This document shows positions 18,006 through 26,596 of a DNA stretch of 64,000 nt, in pieces. The stretch lies in the NCBI RefSeq assembly GCF_018129385.1, contig NZ_JAFCLN010000019.1:62001-126000 (forward strand), in the 5' to 3' direction. The number at the start of each line of letters is the position of its first letter. The first letter of the stretch is position 1. Origin of the DNA: Bradyrhizobium lablabi (GTDB taxonomy: Bacteria > Pseudomonadota > Alphaproteobacteria > Rhizobiales > Xanthobacteraceae). Under the pieces are notes generated by a model. It searched no databases and was not told the origin of the DNA. It saw only the letters and a program-made list of their open reading frames with translations. The position numbers and the translations under genes are program-made.

Positions 18006-18206
18006 ATGAGGTCACTTGCGTTCACCGACTTCCTCATCGGTGTTGGAATCCTGTTCGTGCTGGAAGGCCTGTTGTTTGCGGCGAGCCCGTCGTGGATGCG
18101 GCGCGCGATGAAGAGCGCGGCGATGACGCCGGATAATATTTTGCGTGCGGTCGGCATCGGTTCGGCCGTGGCCGGTTTGTTGCTGATCTGGCTGGTGCGG
18201 CGCTAG
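18006..18206 (+). CDS. DUF2065 family small membrane protein
   Basis: The 66-residue protein has two membrane segments (about 5-25 and 44-63) and matches the YjeT-like DUF2065 pattern (LIGVGILFVLEGLLFAASP). ATG 18006 was chosen over 17949, whose translation overlaps the upstream hairpin. The family is conserved beside hflKC in many bacteria. Its function is unknown. Confidence 0.8.
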   Translation: MRSLAFTDFLIGVGILFVLEGLLFAASPSWMRRAMKSAAMTPDNILRAVGIGSAVAGLLLIWLVRR

Positions 18207-18353
18207 CCCTACTGCCTGATCAACGCAATCGTGAGGCTCGGGCGGCCGGTTTTTCGCCGAAATGTCCCGCTCCCATGCTTGCACCAAGGCCCAATTCGGG
18301 CGCAGTGTGGTGCCATATTCCGTTGTCCGATTTGCCTCTGGAGAGAAGCTGAC

Positions 18354-19859
18354 ATGACCGGTGCCAGACCAGCCCTTAGCCGTCGCCTGCGCCTGTTCGG
18401 GGCCGCGATGACGATCGGCGTGGCAAGCGCGCTTGCCACCGCGCCGGCGTTCGCCCGCGGCCCGGACGGCATTGCCGACATCGCCGAAAAGGTGATCGAC
18501 GCCGTCGTCAACATCTCGACCTCGCAGACCGTCGAAGCCAAGGGCGGCGGCGATCGCGGCGTCACGCCGCAGGTTCCGCCGGGTTCGCCCTTCGAGGAAT
18601 TTTTCGACGATTTCTTCAAGAACCGCAGGGGTGGCGGCGGCGGCAAGGAATCGAACCGCGAGTTCCAGCCGCGCAAGACCAACTCGCTCGGTTCCGGCTT
18701 CATCGTCGACACGTCGGGCGTCGTCGTGACCAACAATCACGTCATCGCGGATGCCGACGAGATCAACGTCATCATGAACGACGGCACCAAGATCAAGGCG
18801 GAACTGGTCGGCGTCGACAAGAAGACCGATCTGGCGGTGCTGAAGTTCAAGCCGGTCAAGCCGCTCACCGCGGTGAAGTTCGGCGATTCCGACAAGCTGC
18901 GGCTCGGCGAATGGGTGATTGCGATCGGCAACCCGTTCAGCCTCGGCGGCTCGGTGACGGCCGGCATCGTCTCGGCCAAGAACCGCGACATCAGCCAGGG
19001 CCCGTATGACAGCTACATCCAGACCGACGCCTCGATCAACCGCGGCAATTCCGGCGGCCCGCTGTTCAATCTCGAAGGCGAAGTGGTTGGCGTCAACACG
19101 CTGATCATCTCGCCGACCGGCGGCTCGATCGGCCTCGGCTTCGCCGTGCCGTCGAAGACGGTGGTCGGCGTGGTCGATCAGCTCCGGCAGTTCGGCGAAT
19201 TGCGCCGCGGCTGGCTCGGGGTGCGCATCCAGCAGGTTACCGACGAGATCGCCGAGAGCCTGAACATCAAGCCGGCGCGCGGCGCGCTGGTCGCCGGCGT
19301 CGACGACAAGGGACCGGCAAAACCGGCCGGCATCGAGCCGGGCGATGTCGTCGTGAAGTTCGACGGCAGGGACATCAAGGATCCGAAGGATCTTTCCCGC
19401 GTCGTTGCCGACACTACGGTCGGCAAGGACGTCGACGTCGTCGTGATCCGCAAGGGCAACGAGGAGACCAAGAAGGTCAAGCTCGGCCGGCTCGAGGAAA
19501 CCGACAAGGTGAAGGAAGCCGCGCTCAAGCCAAAGGAAGACCCTGCCGAGAAGCCGGTAACGCAAAAGGCGCTCGGCCTTGATCTGGCTGTCCTCAGCAA
19601 GGACCTGCGCACCAAGTACAAGATCAAGGAAAGCGTGAAGGGCGTCATCATCACCGGCGTCGACAACGGCTCCGACGCCGCCGAGAAGCGCCTCTCCGCC
19701 GGCGACGTCATCGTCGAGGTCGCCCAGGAAGCCGTCGCCAATGCCGGCGATATCAAGAAGCGCGTCGAGCAGTTGAAGAAGGACGGCAAGAAATCCGTGC
19801 TGCTGCTGGTCGCCAACGGCGAAGGCGAACTGCGCTTCGTGGCGCTCGGCGTGCAGTAG
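18354..19859 (+). CDS. degP: Do/DegP-family periplasmic serine protease
   Basis: A 501-residue HtrA-type protease and chaperone. It has a signal peptide (residues 1-35, ending APAFA) and a trypsin-like domain with catalytic His129 (NNHVI), Asp159 (KTDLAVL) and Ser233 (RGNSGGPLF). Two PDZ regions follow (about 285-380 and 400-500). The ATG at 18354 follows GGAGAG. It degrades or refolds misfolded envelope proteins. Its position after hflKC is a common quality-control cluster in alphaproteobacteria. Confidence 0.95.
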   Translation: MTGARPALSRRLRLFGAAMTIGVASALATAPAFARGPDGIADIAEKVIDAVVNISTSQTVEAKGGGDRGVTPQVPPGSPFEEFFDDFFKNRRGGGGGKESNREFQPRKTNSLGSGFIVDTSGVVVTNNHVIADADEINVIMNDGTKIKAELVGVDKKTDLAVLKFKPVKPLTAVKFGDSDKLRLGEWVIAIGNPFSLGGSVTAGIVSAKNRDISQGPYDSYIQTDASINRGNSGGPLFNLEGEVVGVNTLIISPTGGSIGLGFAVPSKTVVGVVDQLRQFGELRRGWLGVRIQQVTDEIAESLNIKPARGALVAGVDDKGPAKPAGIEPGDVVVKFDGRDIKDPKDLSRVVADTTVGKDVDVVVIRKGNEETKKVKLGRLEETDKVKEAALKPKEDPAEKPVTQKALGLDLAVLSKDLRTKYKIKESVKGVIITGVDNGSDAAEKRLSAGDVIVEVAQEAVANAGDIKKRVEQLKKDGKKSVLLLVANGEGELRFVALGVQ

Positions 19860-19881
19860 AGCGCTACGCCCCAAGCTTACG

Positions 19882-19988
19882 GTCGTCATGCCCCGCGAAG
19901 GCGGGGCATCCAGTATGCTGCGGCCTATCGAATCATCACTGCATTCTCTGGAATACTGGATCACCCGCTTTCGCGGGTGATGACGAGC
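19882..19988. repeat. Palindromic intergenic repeat, family A copy 1
   Basis: About 107 bp with mirrored ends (GTCATGCCCCGC.. and ..GCGGGTGATGACGAG) and the core TCTGGAATACTGGATC. Two further copies with the same core occur at 24044-24151 and 25193-25299. It lies between degP and serB, which converge, and may also serve as a two-way terminator. Confidence 0.75.
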
Positions 19989-19993
19989 GAGGG

Positions 19994-20887
19994 CTATGCG
20001 CTTACAAATTCATCCCGCCGATACCCCTGCACATACAGCAGCGCAGTGAGATCGCCGTAGTCAATCCGTGCCGCCGCAGCCGCCGCCACCGCAGGCTTGG
20101 CATGATACGCCACGCCCAGCCCGGCGGCCTGGATCATGCCGAGATCGTTGGCGCCGTCGCCGGTCACCAGCGTGTCGATGTCGTCGAGGTCAAAACTCTC
20201 GGTCAGCTCGATCAGGGTCGAGAGCTTCATCGCGCGGCCGAGGATCGGTTCGCGAACTTCGCCTGTCAGTTTGCCATTGCTCACGAGAAGCTCATTGGCG
20301 CGGTTTTCCTGAAATCCGATCTTTTCGGCGACCGCATTGGTGAACAGCGTGAAGCCGCCCGAGATCAGGCAGGTATAGGCGCCATGGGCGCGCATGGTCA
20401 TGACCAGCTCGCGGCCGCCCGGCGTCGGCGTGATGCGTTTTTGCAGGACTTCGTCGACAACGCTCACGGGCATGTCCTTGAGCAGCGCCACGCGCTCGCG
20501 CAGCGCCGGCTCGAACTCGATCTCGCCGCGCATCGCCCGTTCGGTGATGGCGGCGACATGCGCCTTCAGCCCGGCAAAGTCGGCCAGCTCGTCGATGCAT
20601 TCCTGGCCGATCATGGTGGAATCCATGTCGGCGAGAAAAAGCTTTTTGCGCCGGAAGGCGGCGGGCTGTACCACGATGTCGATCGGCAGGTCGCCGCGCG
20701 CCGCGCGCAGGCGGGCTTCCACGGCCTTGATATCCTCGCTGCCGGTGAAGGGGATATCGACCGCGACCTCGTTGAACAGCCATTTGGCATTGCCTGGCGA
20801 GGGCAGCACGGCGAGCGCGCCGTCCACGATGGTGCTATCGAGGGCAGGGTTGGCGGGATTGCAGATGAGCGTGGCGACGAGGGACAT
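19994..20887 (-). CDS. serB: Phosphoserine phosphatase
   Basis: The 297-residue enzyme makes L-serine from phosphoserine, the last step of serine synthesis. It is a HAD-family hydrolase with catalytic Asp87 in LADMDST (85-91) and C-terminal GDGANDLGM that binds Mg. The N-terminal 80 residues form the ACT-like extension of the SerB family. The start ATG at 20885-20887 shares bases with the miaA ATG on the other strand. A longer frame exists upstream but would run through miaA. Confidence 0.94.
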   Translation of the reverse strand: MSLVATLICNPANPALDSTIVDGALAVLPSPGNAKWLFNEVAVDIPFTGSEDIKAVEARLRAARGDLPIDIVVQPAAFRRKKLFLADMDSTMIGQECIDELADFAGLKAHVAAITERAMRGEIEFEPALRERVALLKDMPVSVVDEVLQKRITPTPGGRELVMTMRAHGAYTCLISGGFTLFTNAVAEKIGFQENRANELLVSNGKLTGEVREPILGRAMKLSTLIELTESFDLDDIDTLVTGDGANDLGMIQAAGLGVAYHAKPAVAAAAAARIDYGDLTALLYVQGYRRDEFVSA

Positions 20888-21815
20888 GCAGGCGGGATCA
20901 TCCGGTTTGAAGGCCGTGCTTATCGCAGGGCCGACCGCCAGCGGCAAGTCGGCGCTGGCGCTCGAACTGGCGCAAAAAGCCGGCGGAATCGTCATCAATA
21001 CCGATTCCATGCAGGTCTATCGCGACCTGCGCATCATCACCGCACGGCCGACGCCGGATGAGGAGGCGCTGGCGCCGCACCGGCTCTACGGCCATGTCGA
21101 TGCGTCCGTGAACTTTTCCGCCGGCGCCTGGGTGGCCGATGCGACAAAGGTGCTCGCTGAAGCGCGCGCGCAAAAACGGTTGCCGATTTTTATCGGCGGC
21201 TCCGGTCTCTATTTCAAGGCGCTGACGCGCGGACTGTCGGCGGTGCCGCCGATCCCCGCCGAGATACGCGAAAGCGTGCGCAACCGGTTGGAGCACGGCG
21301 GTGTGGAGGCGCTGCATGCCGAGCTCGCGCAACGCGATCCGGTCTCCGCCGAACGCCTGAAGCCACGCGACCGCACGCGCATCGCGCGCGCCCTGGAAGT
21401 CATCGAGGCCACCGGCCGCGCGCTGCCGGACTGGCACCGCGAAGGCCTGCCGCCGCTGCTGCCATCAGGGGAATTCTCCGCGCTGTTCCTCGCGCCCGAA
21501 CGCGAACAACTCTATGCGCGGATCGACGCCCGCTTCGGCGTGATGCTGACATCAGGCGCCATCGAGGAGGTCGCCGCGCTGGCCAAACGGCAGCTTGACC
21601 CGCTGCTGCCGGCCATGAAGGCCCACGGCGTGCCGGCCCTGATCCGCTATTTGCGCGGCGAGATCGGTTTGGCCGAAGCGGCCGAAATCGGCCGCGCCGA
21701 CACCCGCCATTACGCCAAACGACAGTTCACCTGGTTCAGGCACCAATTGCCGGAGTTTGAATGGGTGAAGCCGGAGGAGGCGAGGGGGTGGGTGATGGCC
21801 CAGACCTCATCCTGA
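20886..21815 (+). CDS. miaA: tRNA dimethylallyltransferase
   Basis: A 309-residue enzyme that prenylates A37 of tRNAs reading UNN codons. The N-terminal P-loop [17 protein letters not shown] and the [18 protein letters not shown] and [12 protein letters not shown] motifs are diagnostic. The ATG at 20886 overlaps the serB start; a TTG at 20907 (giving [13 protein letters not shown]) is an alternative start with a GGCGGGA site. The last residues (AQTSS) and the stop codon lie inside a family D repeat, so the C-terminus is repeat-derived. Confidence 0.94.
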   Translation: MQAGSSGLKAVLIAGPTASGKSALALELAQKAGGIVINTDSMQVYRDLRIITARPTPDEEALAPHRLYGHVDASVNFSAGAWVADATKVLAEARAQKRLPIFIGGSGLYFKALTRGLSAVPPIPAEIRESVRNRLEHGGVEALHAELAQRDPVSAERLKPRDRTRIARALEVIEATGRALPDWHREGLPPLLPSGEFSALFLAPEREQLYARIDARFGVMLTSGAIEEVAALAKRQLDPLLPAMKAHGVPALIRYLRGEIGLAEAAEIGRADTRHYAKRQFTWFRHQLPEFEWVKPEEARGWVMAQTSS

Positions 21816-21912
21816 GGAGCCGCGCAGCGGCGTCTCGAAGGATGGGCCGCGGGCGAGATGGGGGCCTTCATGGTTCGAGACGCCTGCTTCGCAGGCTCCT
21901 CACCATGAGGAA
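21802..21912. repeat. Palindromic intergenic repeat, family D copy 1
   Basis: This unit contains CCTCATCCTGAGGAGC, GCGTCTCGAAGGATG, and the mirror GGTTCGAGACGC ... GCTCCTCACCATGAGG. A second copy lies at 29270-29392. It supplies the miaA stop codon and overlaps its last 5 codons. Confidence 0.75.
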
Positions 21913-22019
21913 CACAGAGCTGCCATGACGCCTTTTTGTGCCGTTGCAGCAATTTCGCACTCGCCGAATGCCGGAAAGCCCGCTAATCTGCCCAAATCGC
22001 GCCAGCAAACCGCCTTGCC

Positions 22020-22047
22020 TTGACTTTCAAAGGCATACGGCTATAAC
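22020..22047 (+). promoter_or_regulatory. Promoter of the ilv leader
   Basis: TTGACT (22020-22025), a 16-bp spacer and TATAAC (22042-22047) form a good sigma-70-type promoter. The predicted start near 22054 is about 26 bp before the leader peptide ATG, which fits an attenuated biosynthetic operon. Confidence 0.65.
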
Positions 22048-22079
22048 CCGCGCAACCTTTGGGAAGTCCGAGCGGCCAA

Positions 22080-22145
22080 ATGCGTAACATTATTACCAAA
22101 CTCGCCCTTATCGTCGTACCCAGGTGCACCGCCGGGGATGGCTAG
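22080..22145 (+). CDS. ilv leader peptide
   Basis: A 21-codon frame reads MRNIITKLALIVVPRCTAGDG and ends at TAG. Seven of residues 4-13 are Ile, Leu or Val (I4 I5 L8 L10 I11 V12 V13), the amino acids made by the following operon. It lies between a promoter and a terminator before ilvI, so ribosome stalling on it is expected to control attenuation. The assignment rests on composition and placement and is strong. Confidence 0.9.
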   Translation: MRNIITKLALIVVPRCTAGDG

Positions 22146-22194
22146 GGCCATCCAAATTCTGGCGGTGCGCATGGGGCCTCTGGGGCCCTTTTTT
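22126..22194 (+). terminator. ilv attenuator (pause hairpins and terminator)
   Basis: A pause structure pairs GCACCGCC (22126-22133) with GGCGGTGC (22161-22168). It encloses the inner stem GGATGGC-TAGG-GCCATCC (22136-22153). The terminator stem GGGCC/GGCCC with loop TCTGG (22174-22188) is followed directly by six T. The leader peptide stop lies in the inner stem, so ribosome position changes the folding. This is classical transcription attenuation by Ile/Leu/Val tRNA charging. Confidence 0.85.
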
Positions 22195-22250
22195 ATTTCC
22201 CGAAGTAAACAACCGAAAAGTCCGCGCAAACAGCGCATCCGGAGCAAGCC

Positions 22251-24026
22251 ATGAGTGACAAGAGCCACGATCCGAACCAGATGACGGGAGCCGCGATGAT
22301 CGTCCGCGCGCTGATCGATCACGGCGTGCAGCACCTCTTTGGCTATCCCGGCGGCGCGGTCCTTCCGATCTATGACGAGATCTTTCAGCAGAGCGAGGTC
22401 GAGCACATCCTGGTCCGCCACGAGCAGGGCGCCGGCCATGCTGCCGAAGGCTATGCGCGCTCCACCGGCAAGCCCGGCGTGGTGCTGGTGACGTCAGGCC
22501 CCGGCGCCACCAACATGGTGACGCCGCTGACCGATGCGCTGATGGATTCGATCCCCTTGGTCTGCATCACCGGACAAGTCCCCACTCATCTGATCGGCAA
22601 CGACGCGTTCCAGGAATGCGACACCGTCGGCATCACACGGCCCTGCACCAAGCACAACTGGCTGGTGCGCGACGTCAACGATCTCGCCATGGTGCTGCAC
22701 GAGGCGTTTTACGTCGCGACATCAGGCCGTCCCGGCCCCGTGCTGGTCGACGTGCCCAAGGACGTGCAGTTCGCCACCGGCACCTATCATCCGCCGCGCA
22801 AGTCGGACGTGCACGTCTCCTACACGCCGCGCGTCAAGGGCGATGCCGCGCAGATCCGCAAAGCCGTGTCGCTGCTGGCGAACGCCAAGCGGCCGGTGAT
22901 CTACAGCGGCGGCGGCGTCATCAATTCGGGACGCGGAGCCTCGAAGCTGCTGCGTGATCTGGTCGAGGCGACCGGCTTTCCGATCACCTCGACGCTGATG
23001 GGCCTCGGCGCCTATCCGGCCTCGGGCAAGAACTGGCTCGGCATGCTCGGCATGCACGGCACGTATGAAGCCAACATGGCGATGCATGATTGCGACGTCA
23101 TGCTGTGCGTCGGCGCGCGCTTCGACGACCGTATCACCGGCCGCGTCGATGCGTTCTCGCCCGCCTCGAAGAAGATCCACATCGACATCGATCCGTCGTC
23201 GATCAACAAGAACATCCGCGTCGACGTGCCGATCATCGGCGATGCCGGCAATATCCTGGGCGACATGCTTCAGGTGTTCAAGGCGGAGGCGAAGAAGCCG
23301 GACATCAAGTCGTGGTGGCAGCAGATCGCGATCTGGCGCGCCCGCAACTCGCTCTCCTACAAGAAGAGCAGGGACGTCATCCTGCCGCAGCAGGCGATCC
23401 AGACCCTGTTCGACGCCACGCGCGGGCATGACACCTACATCACGACCGAAGTCGGCCAACACCAGATGTGGGCTGCGCAGTTCTTCGGCTTCGAGGAACC
23501 GCACCGCTGGATGACCTCAGGCGGCCTCGGCACCATGGGCTATGGCCTCCCGGCGGCGCTGGGCGTGCAGGTCGCCCATCCCGACAGCCTGGTCATCGAC
23601 ATCGCGGGCGATGCCTCGGTGCAAATGACCATGCAGGAGATGTCGACGGCGGTTCAGTACGAGCTGCCGATAAAAATCTTCATCCTGAACAACCAGTACA
23701 TGGGCATGGTGCGGCAATGGCAGCAATTGCTGCACGGCAACCGCCTGTCGCACTCCTATTCCGAAGCGCTGCCGGATTTCGTCAAGCTGGCGGAAGCCTA
23801 TGGCGGCGTCGGCCTGCAAGCGACCAAGCCGTCCGACCTCGAAGGCGCGATCAAGGAGATGATCAAGGTCAAGCGTCCCGTGCTGTTCGACTGCCGCGTC
23901 GCCGCGCTGGAAAACTGTTTCCCGATGATCCCGTCCGGCAAGGCGCACAACGAGATGCTGTTGCCGGAGGAAGCCACCGATGAGGCCACCGCCACCGCCT
24001 TCGCCGGCGGCAAGGCGCTGGTGTGA
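22251..24026 (+). CDS. ilvI: Acetolactate synthase large subunit
   Basis: The 591-residue ThDP enzyme condenses pyruvate (or pyruvate and 2-oxobutyrate) in the first shared step of branched-chain amino acid synthesis. Catalytic Glu58 lies in HEQGAGHAAEGYAR, after FGYPGGAVLPIYDE. The C-terminal cofactor loop DIAGDASVQMTMQEMSTA binds Mg-ThDP. It starts 56 bp after the attenuator terminator. The regulatory subunit IlvN is 1.3 kb downstream, separated by the threonine dehydratase-like gene. Confidence 0.97.
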   Translation: MSDKSHDPNQMTGAAMIVRALIDHGVQHLFGYPGGAVLPIYDEIFQQSEVEHILVRHEQGAGHAAEGYARSTGKPGVVLVTSGPGATNMVTPLTDALMDSIPLVCITGQVPTHLIGNDAFQECDTVGITRPCTKHNWLVRDVNDLAMVLHEAFYVATSGRPGPVLVDVPKDVQFATGTYHPPRKSDVHVSYTPRVKGDAAQIRKAVSLLANAKRPVIYSGGGVINSGRGASKLLRDLVEATGFPITSTLMGLGAYPASGKNWLGMLGMHGTYEANMAMHDCDVMLCVGARFDDRITGRVDAFSPASKKIHIDIDPSSINKNIRVDVPIIGDAGNILGDMLQVFKAEAKKPDIKSWWQQIAIWRARNSLSYKKSRDVILPQQAIQTLFDATRGHDTYITTEVGQHQMWAAQFFGFEEPHRWMTSGGLGTMGYGLPAALGVQVAHPDSLVIDIAGDASVQMTMQEMSTAVQYELPIKIFILNNQYMGMVRQWQQLLHGNRLSHSYSEALPDFVKLAEAYGGVGLQATKPSDLEGAIKEMIKVKRPVLFDCRVAALENCFPMIPSGKAHNEMLLPEEATDEATATAFAGGKALV

Positions 24027-24043
24027 TGATGGAGACACATTCC

Positions 24044-24151
24044 GCCGTCATCGCCCGGCTTGACCGGGCGATCCAGTACGCCGCGGCCTCTCGATTGCTC
24101 CGCGGCGTCTCTGGAATACTGGATCCCCGCCTTCGCGGGGATGACGAGCGC
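24044..24151. repeat. Palindromic intergenic repeat, family A copy 2
   Basis: CCGTCATCGCCCGGCTTGACC and GGGCGATCCAGTACGCC form one arm. The other arm is TCTGGAATACTGGATCCCCGC plus TTCGCGGGGATGACGAG. It lies upstream of the threonine dehydratase-like gene and is closely matched by copy 3 downstream of it. Confidence 0.8.
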
Positions 24152-24180
24152 AGCGTGCGGAAAGACTGATCGGAAGCAAG

Positions 24181-25164
24181 ATGTTCGACCTCGCCGAGTT
24201 GGAGCGCGCACACACGATCGTCGGGGCAGCGATGCCGCCCACGCCGGCGCATGCCTGGCCGCTGCTGGCGCAGCGGCTCGGCGCCTCCGTCGTGGTCAAG
24301 CATGAGAACCACACGCCGATCGGCGCCTTCAAGGTGCGCGGCGGCCTGGTCTATCTCGAGCGGCTCAAGCGCGAGCAGCCGGATGTCCCCGGCATCATCT
24401 CGGCGACCCGCGGCAATCACGGCCAGAGCCTTGCCTTTGCGGCGAGCCGCTACGGCGTGCCGGCGCTGATCTATGTGCCGCACGGCAATTCGACCGAGAA
24501 GAACCGCGCGATGCAGGCGTTCGGCGCAAAGCTGGTCGAGCACGGCGAGGACTTTCAGGCCGCGCGCGAGGAATCGGTTCGCGAGGCGAAGCGGGCAGGG
24601 CTGCACATGGTGCCGTCGTTCCACCGCGACCTCGTGCTCGGCGTCGCCACCTACGCGCTCGAGCTGCTGCGCGCCGCGCCCGATCTCGACGTGCTCTATG
24701 TGCCGATCGGGCAGGGCTCCGGCATCTGCGGTTGCATCCTCGCGCGCGATCTCCTGGACCGGAAGACCGAGATCGTCGGCGTGCAGTCGACCGAAGCGCC
24801 GGCCTATGCGCTGTCCTTTGCCTCGGGCACGCTGGTGAAGACCAACAGCAGCGATACCCGCGCCGACGGCCTTGCGACCCGCGTTCCCGACGAGGAGGCG
24901 CTTGCCATCATCCGCAAGGGCGCTTCCCGCATCGTGCAGGTGACTGACGACGAGATCGCCGCGGCGATGCGCGTCTACTGGACCGACACGCACAACCTCG
25001 CCGAAGGCGCCGGCGCCGCCGCGCTCGCGGCCGCGCTGCAAGACAAGGCCAAGCTCGCGGGCAAGCGCGTCGGCCTGATCCTGAGCGGCGGCAATATCGA
25101 TTTCGATCTGTTCCGGAAATGGGTCATGCCGGAAGCGGCTCCGATGCAGAAGATCGCGGTGTAA
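24181..25164 (+). CDS. Threonine/serine dehydratase-like PLP enzyme
   Basis: A 327-residue fold-type II PLP enzyme. PLP Lys51 lies in KHENHTPIGAFKVRGG, and a glycine loop GQGSGICG binds the cofactor phosphate. It lacks the C-terminal regulatory domain of biosynthetic IlvA, so it resembles catabolic threonine dehydratase or EutB-type enzymes. Threonine dehydration yields 2-oxobutyrate, a substrate of the neighbouring acetolactate synthase, which makes an isoleucine role plausible. It sits between ilvI and ilvN and is flanked by family A repeats. Confidence 0.88.
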   Translation: MFDLAELERAHTIVGAAMPPTPAHAWPLLAQRLGASVVVKHENHTPIGAFKVRGGLVYLERLKREQPDVPGIISATRGNHGQSLAFAASRYGVPALIYVPHGNSTEKNRAMQAFGAKLVEHGEDFQAAREESVREAKRAGLHMVPSFHRDLVLGVATYALELLRAAPDLDVLYVPIGQGSGICGCILARDLLDRKTEIVGVQSTEAPAYALSFASGTLVKTNSSDTRADGLATRVPDEEALAIIRKGASRIVQVTDDEIAAAMRVYWTDTHNLAEGAGAAALAAALQDKAKLAGKRVGLILSGGNIDFDLFRKWVMPEAAPMQKIAV

Positions 25165-25192
25165 GGATGGCGCATCCCGCGCAGCAAACACT

Positions 25193-25299
25193 GACGTCAT
25201 CGTCCGGCTTGACCGGACGATCCAGTACGCCGCGGCTTATCGGTTCCATCGCAACTGCTCTGGAATACTGGATCCCCGCTTTCGCGGGGATGACGAGAC
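25193..25299. repeat. Palindromic intergenic repeat, family A copy 3
   Basis: CGTCATCGTCCGGCTTGACC, then GATCCAGTACGCCGCGGC and TCTGGAATACTGGATCCCC ... GCGGGGATGACGAG. It matches copy 2 closely and lies 25 bp before ilvN. Confidence 0.8.
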
Positions 25300-25324
25300 G
25301 AACGAGAGATTGACAGGGACGACA

Positions 25325-25867
25325 ATGAACCAGCCGGCATCCGCCTATTTCCTCGAGGACCGCCACGATCCGAACGAGACCCATACGCTCTCGATCCTCG
25401 TGCAGAACGAGCCCGGCGTGCTCGCCCGCGTGATCGGTCTGTTCTCGGGCCGCGGTTACAACATCGACAGCCTCACCGTCTCGGAGACCGAGAGCCAGAA
25501 ACACCTCTCGCGCATCACCATCGTGACGACTGGAACGCCGATGGTCATCGAGCAAATAAAACACCAGCTCGACCGCATGATCCCGGTCTACCGCGTCGTT
25601 GACATGACGCTGACCGGCCGCTCGATCGAGCGCGAGCTCGCGATGGTGAAGGTGCGCGGCGCCGGCGACCACCGCGTGGAGGCGCTGCGGCTGGCGGACG
25701 CGTTCCGAGCCCGCGTCATCGACGCCACGACCGAAAGTTTTGTGTTCGAGATCACAGGCAACACCGCAAAAATCAATCAATTTATCGACCTGATGCGCCC
25801 GCTCGGCCTTGTCGAGGTGTCGCGCACCGGCGTCGCAGCGATCGGCCGCGGGCCCGAAGGGATGTAG
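25325..25867 (+). CDS. ilvN: Acetolactate synthase regulatory subunit
   Basis: The 180-residue protein has an N-terminal ACT domain (HTLSILVQNEPGVLARVIGL) and the family C-terminal domain (about 85-175). It is the valine-sensing small subunit that activates the large subunit. The ATG at 25325 is preceded by AGGGAC; the earlier ATG at 25310 gives a poor N-terminus. It is close to the methyltransferase gene (4 bp after its stop). Confidence 0.95.
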   Translation: MNQPASAYFLEDRHDPNETHTLSILVQNEPGVLARVIGLFSGRGYNIDSLTVSETESQKHLSRITIVTTGTPMVIEQIKHQLDRMIPVYRVVDMTLTGRSIERELAMVKVRGAGDHRVEALRLADAFRARVIDATTESFVFEITGNTAKINQFIDLMRPLGLVEVSRTGVAAIGRGPEGM

Positions 25868-25871
25868 CAAC

Positions 25872-26567
25872 ATGCTGGCGCGCGACTGGTACTACACACA
25901 AAGACGGCGGCTGGGTCTCGATTCCGCGGTCGCCTCGATCTACGACCGGCACGACGACAGCGACCTGCGCGCCCGTGCGGCGCTGAAGATGCTCGGCGTG
26001 CAGCGCGGCTGGCGCGTCGCCGATATCGGCTGCGGCAACGGCGTGCTCGCTACCGAGGCTGCGCTGATCGGCGCCGAGGTCGACGCAATAGATATCTCGC
26101 CGGCGATGCTCGCGCTCGCCGATATCTATGCCCGCGACCGCAAGGCTGTCGTGCGCACCCAGCCCGCGGGCCTGCTCAGCTTTGCCTACGAGCCGAATTC
26201 CTATGACCTGATCGTCAGCGAGTTCACGCTGCATCACCTGCCGGACTTCTGGAAGGCGGTGGCGCTGTCGCGGATCTACAATGCGCTCAAGCCCGGCGCG
26301 AATTTCTACCTGCGCGACATCGTGTTCGTCTCGATGCCCGACGGCACCGAGCGAGACGTCGAGGGCTGGGCCGATTTCTCGATCAAGAACCACGATTTCG
26401 ACCGCGACAGCGTCGTCACCCACATGCGCGACGAGTATTCCACCTTCGGCTGGGTGATCGAGCGCATGCTGACAGACGTCGGCTTCCAGATCGTCTCGGT
26501 CGATTACCACGCCCCGCTGCACGGCACCTACCTCCTGCGCAAACCTAAGGCCGGCGAACAAAGCTAA
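25872..26567 (+). CDS. Class I SAM-dependent methyltransferase
   Basis: A 231-residue protein with the SAM motif VADIGCGNGVLATEAALIGA (about 46-65) and a downstream acidic segment VDAIDISPAML. The acceptor is unknown. A conserved-looking YDLIVSEFTLHHLPDFWKAV motif resembles the arsenite/ubiE-type methyltransferases of bacteria. It starts 4 bp after ilvN, so it is likely cotranscribed, but no link to amino acid synthesis is evident. Confidence 0.85.
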   Translation: MLARDWYYTQRRRLGLDSAVASIYDRHDDSDLRARAALKMLGVQRGWRVADIGCGNGVLATEAALIGAEVDAIDISPAMLALADIYARDRKAVVRTQPAGLLSFAYEPNSYDLIVSEFTLHHLPDFWKAVALSRIYNALKPGANFYLRDIVFVSMPDGTERDVEGWADFSIKNHDFDRDSVVTHMRDEYSTFGWVIERMLTDVGFQIVSVDYHAPLHGTYLLRKPKAGEQS

Positions 26568-26596
26568 CCAACGAGAGCCACAAAAGGGCCAGGAAA

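Noticed and set aside
18012-19964. 650-residue minus-strand ORF opposite degP
   Set aside because: It is antisense to a protease with catalytic triad and PDZ motifs, and shows no domains.
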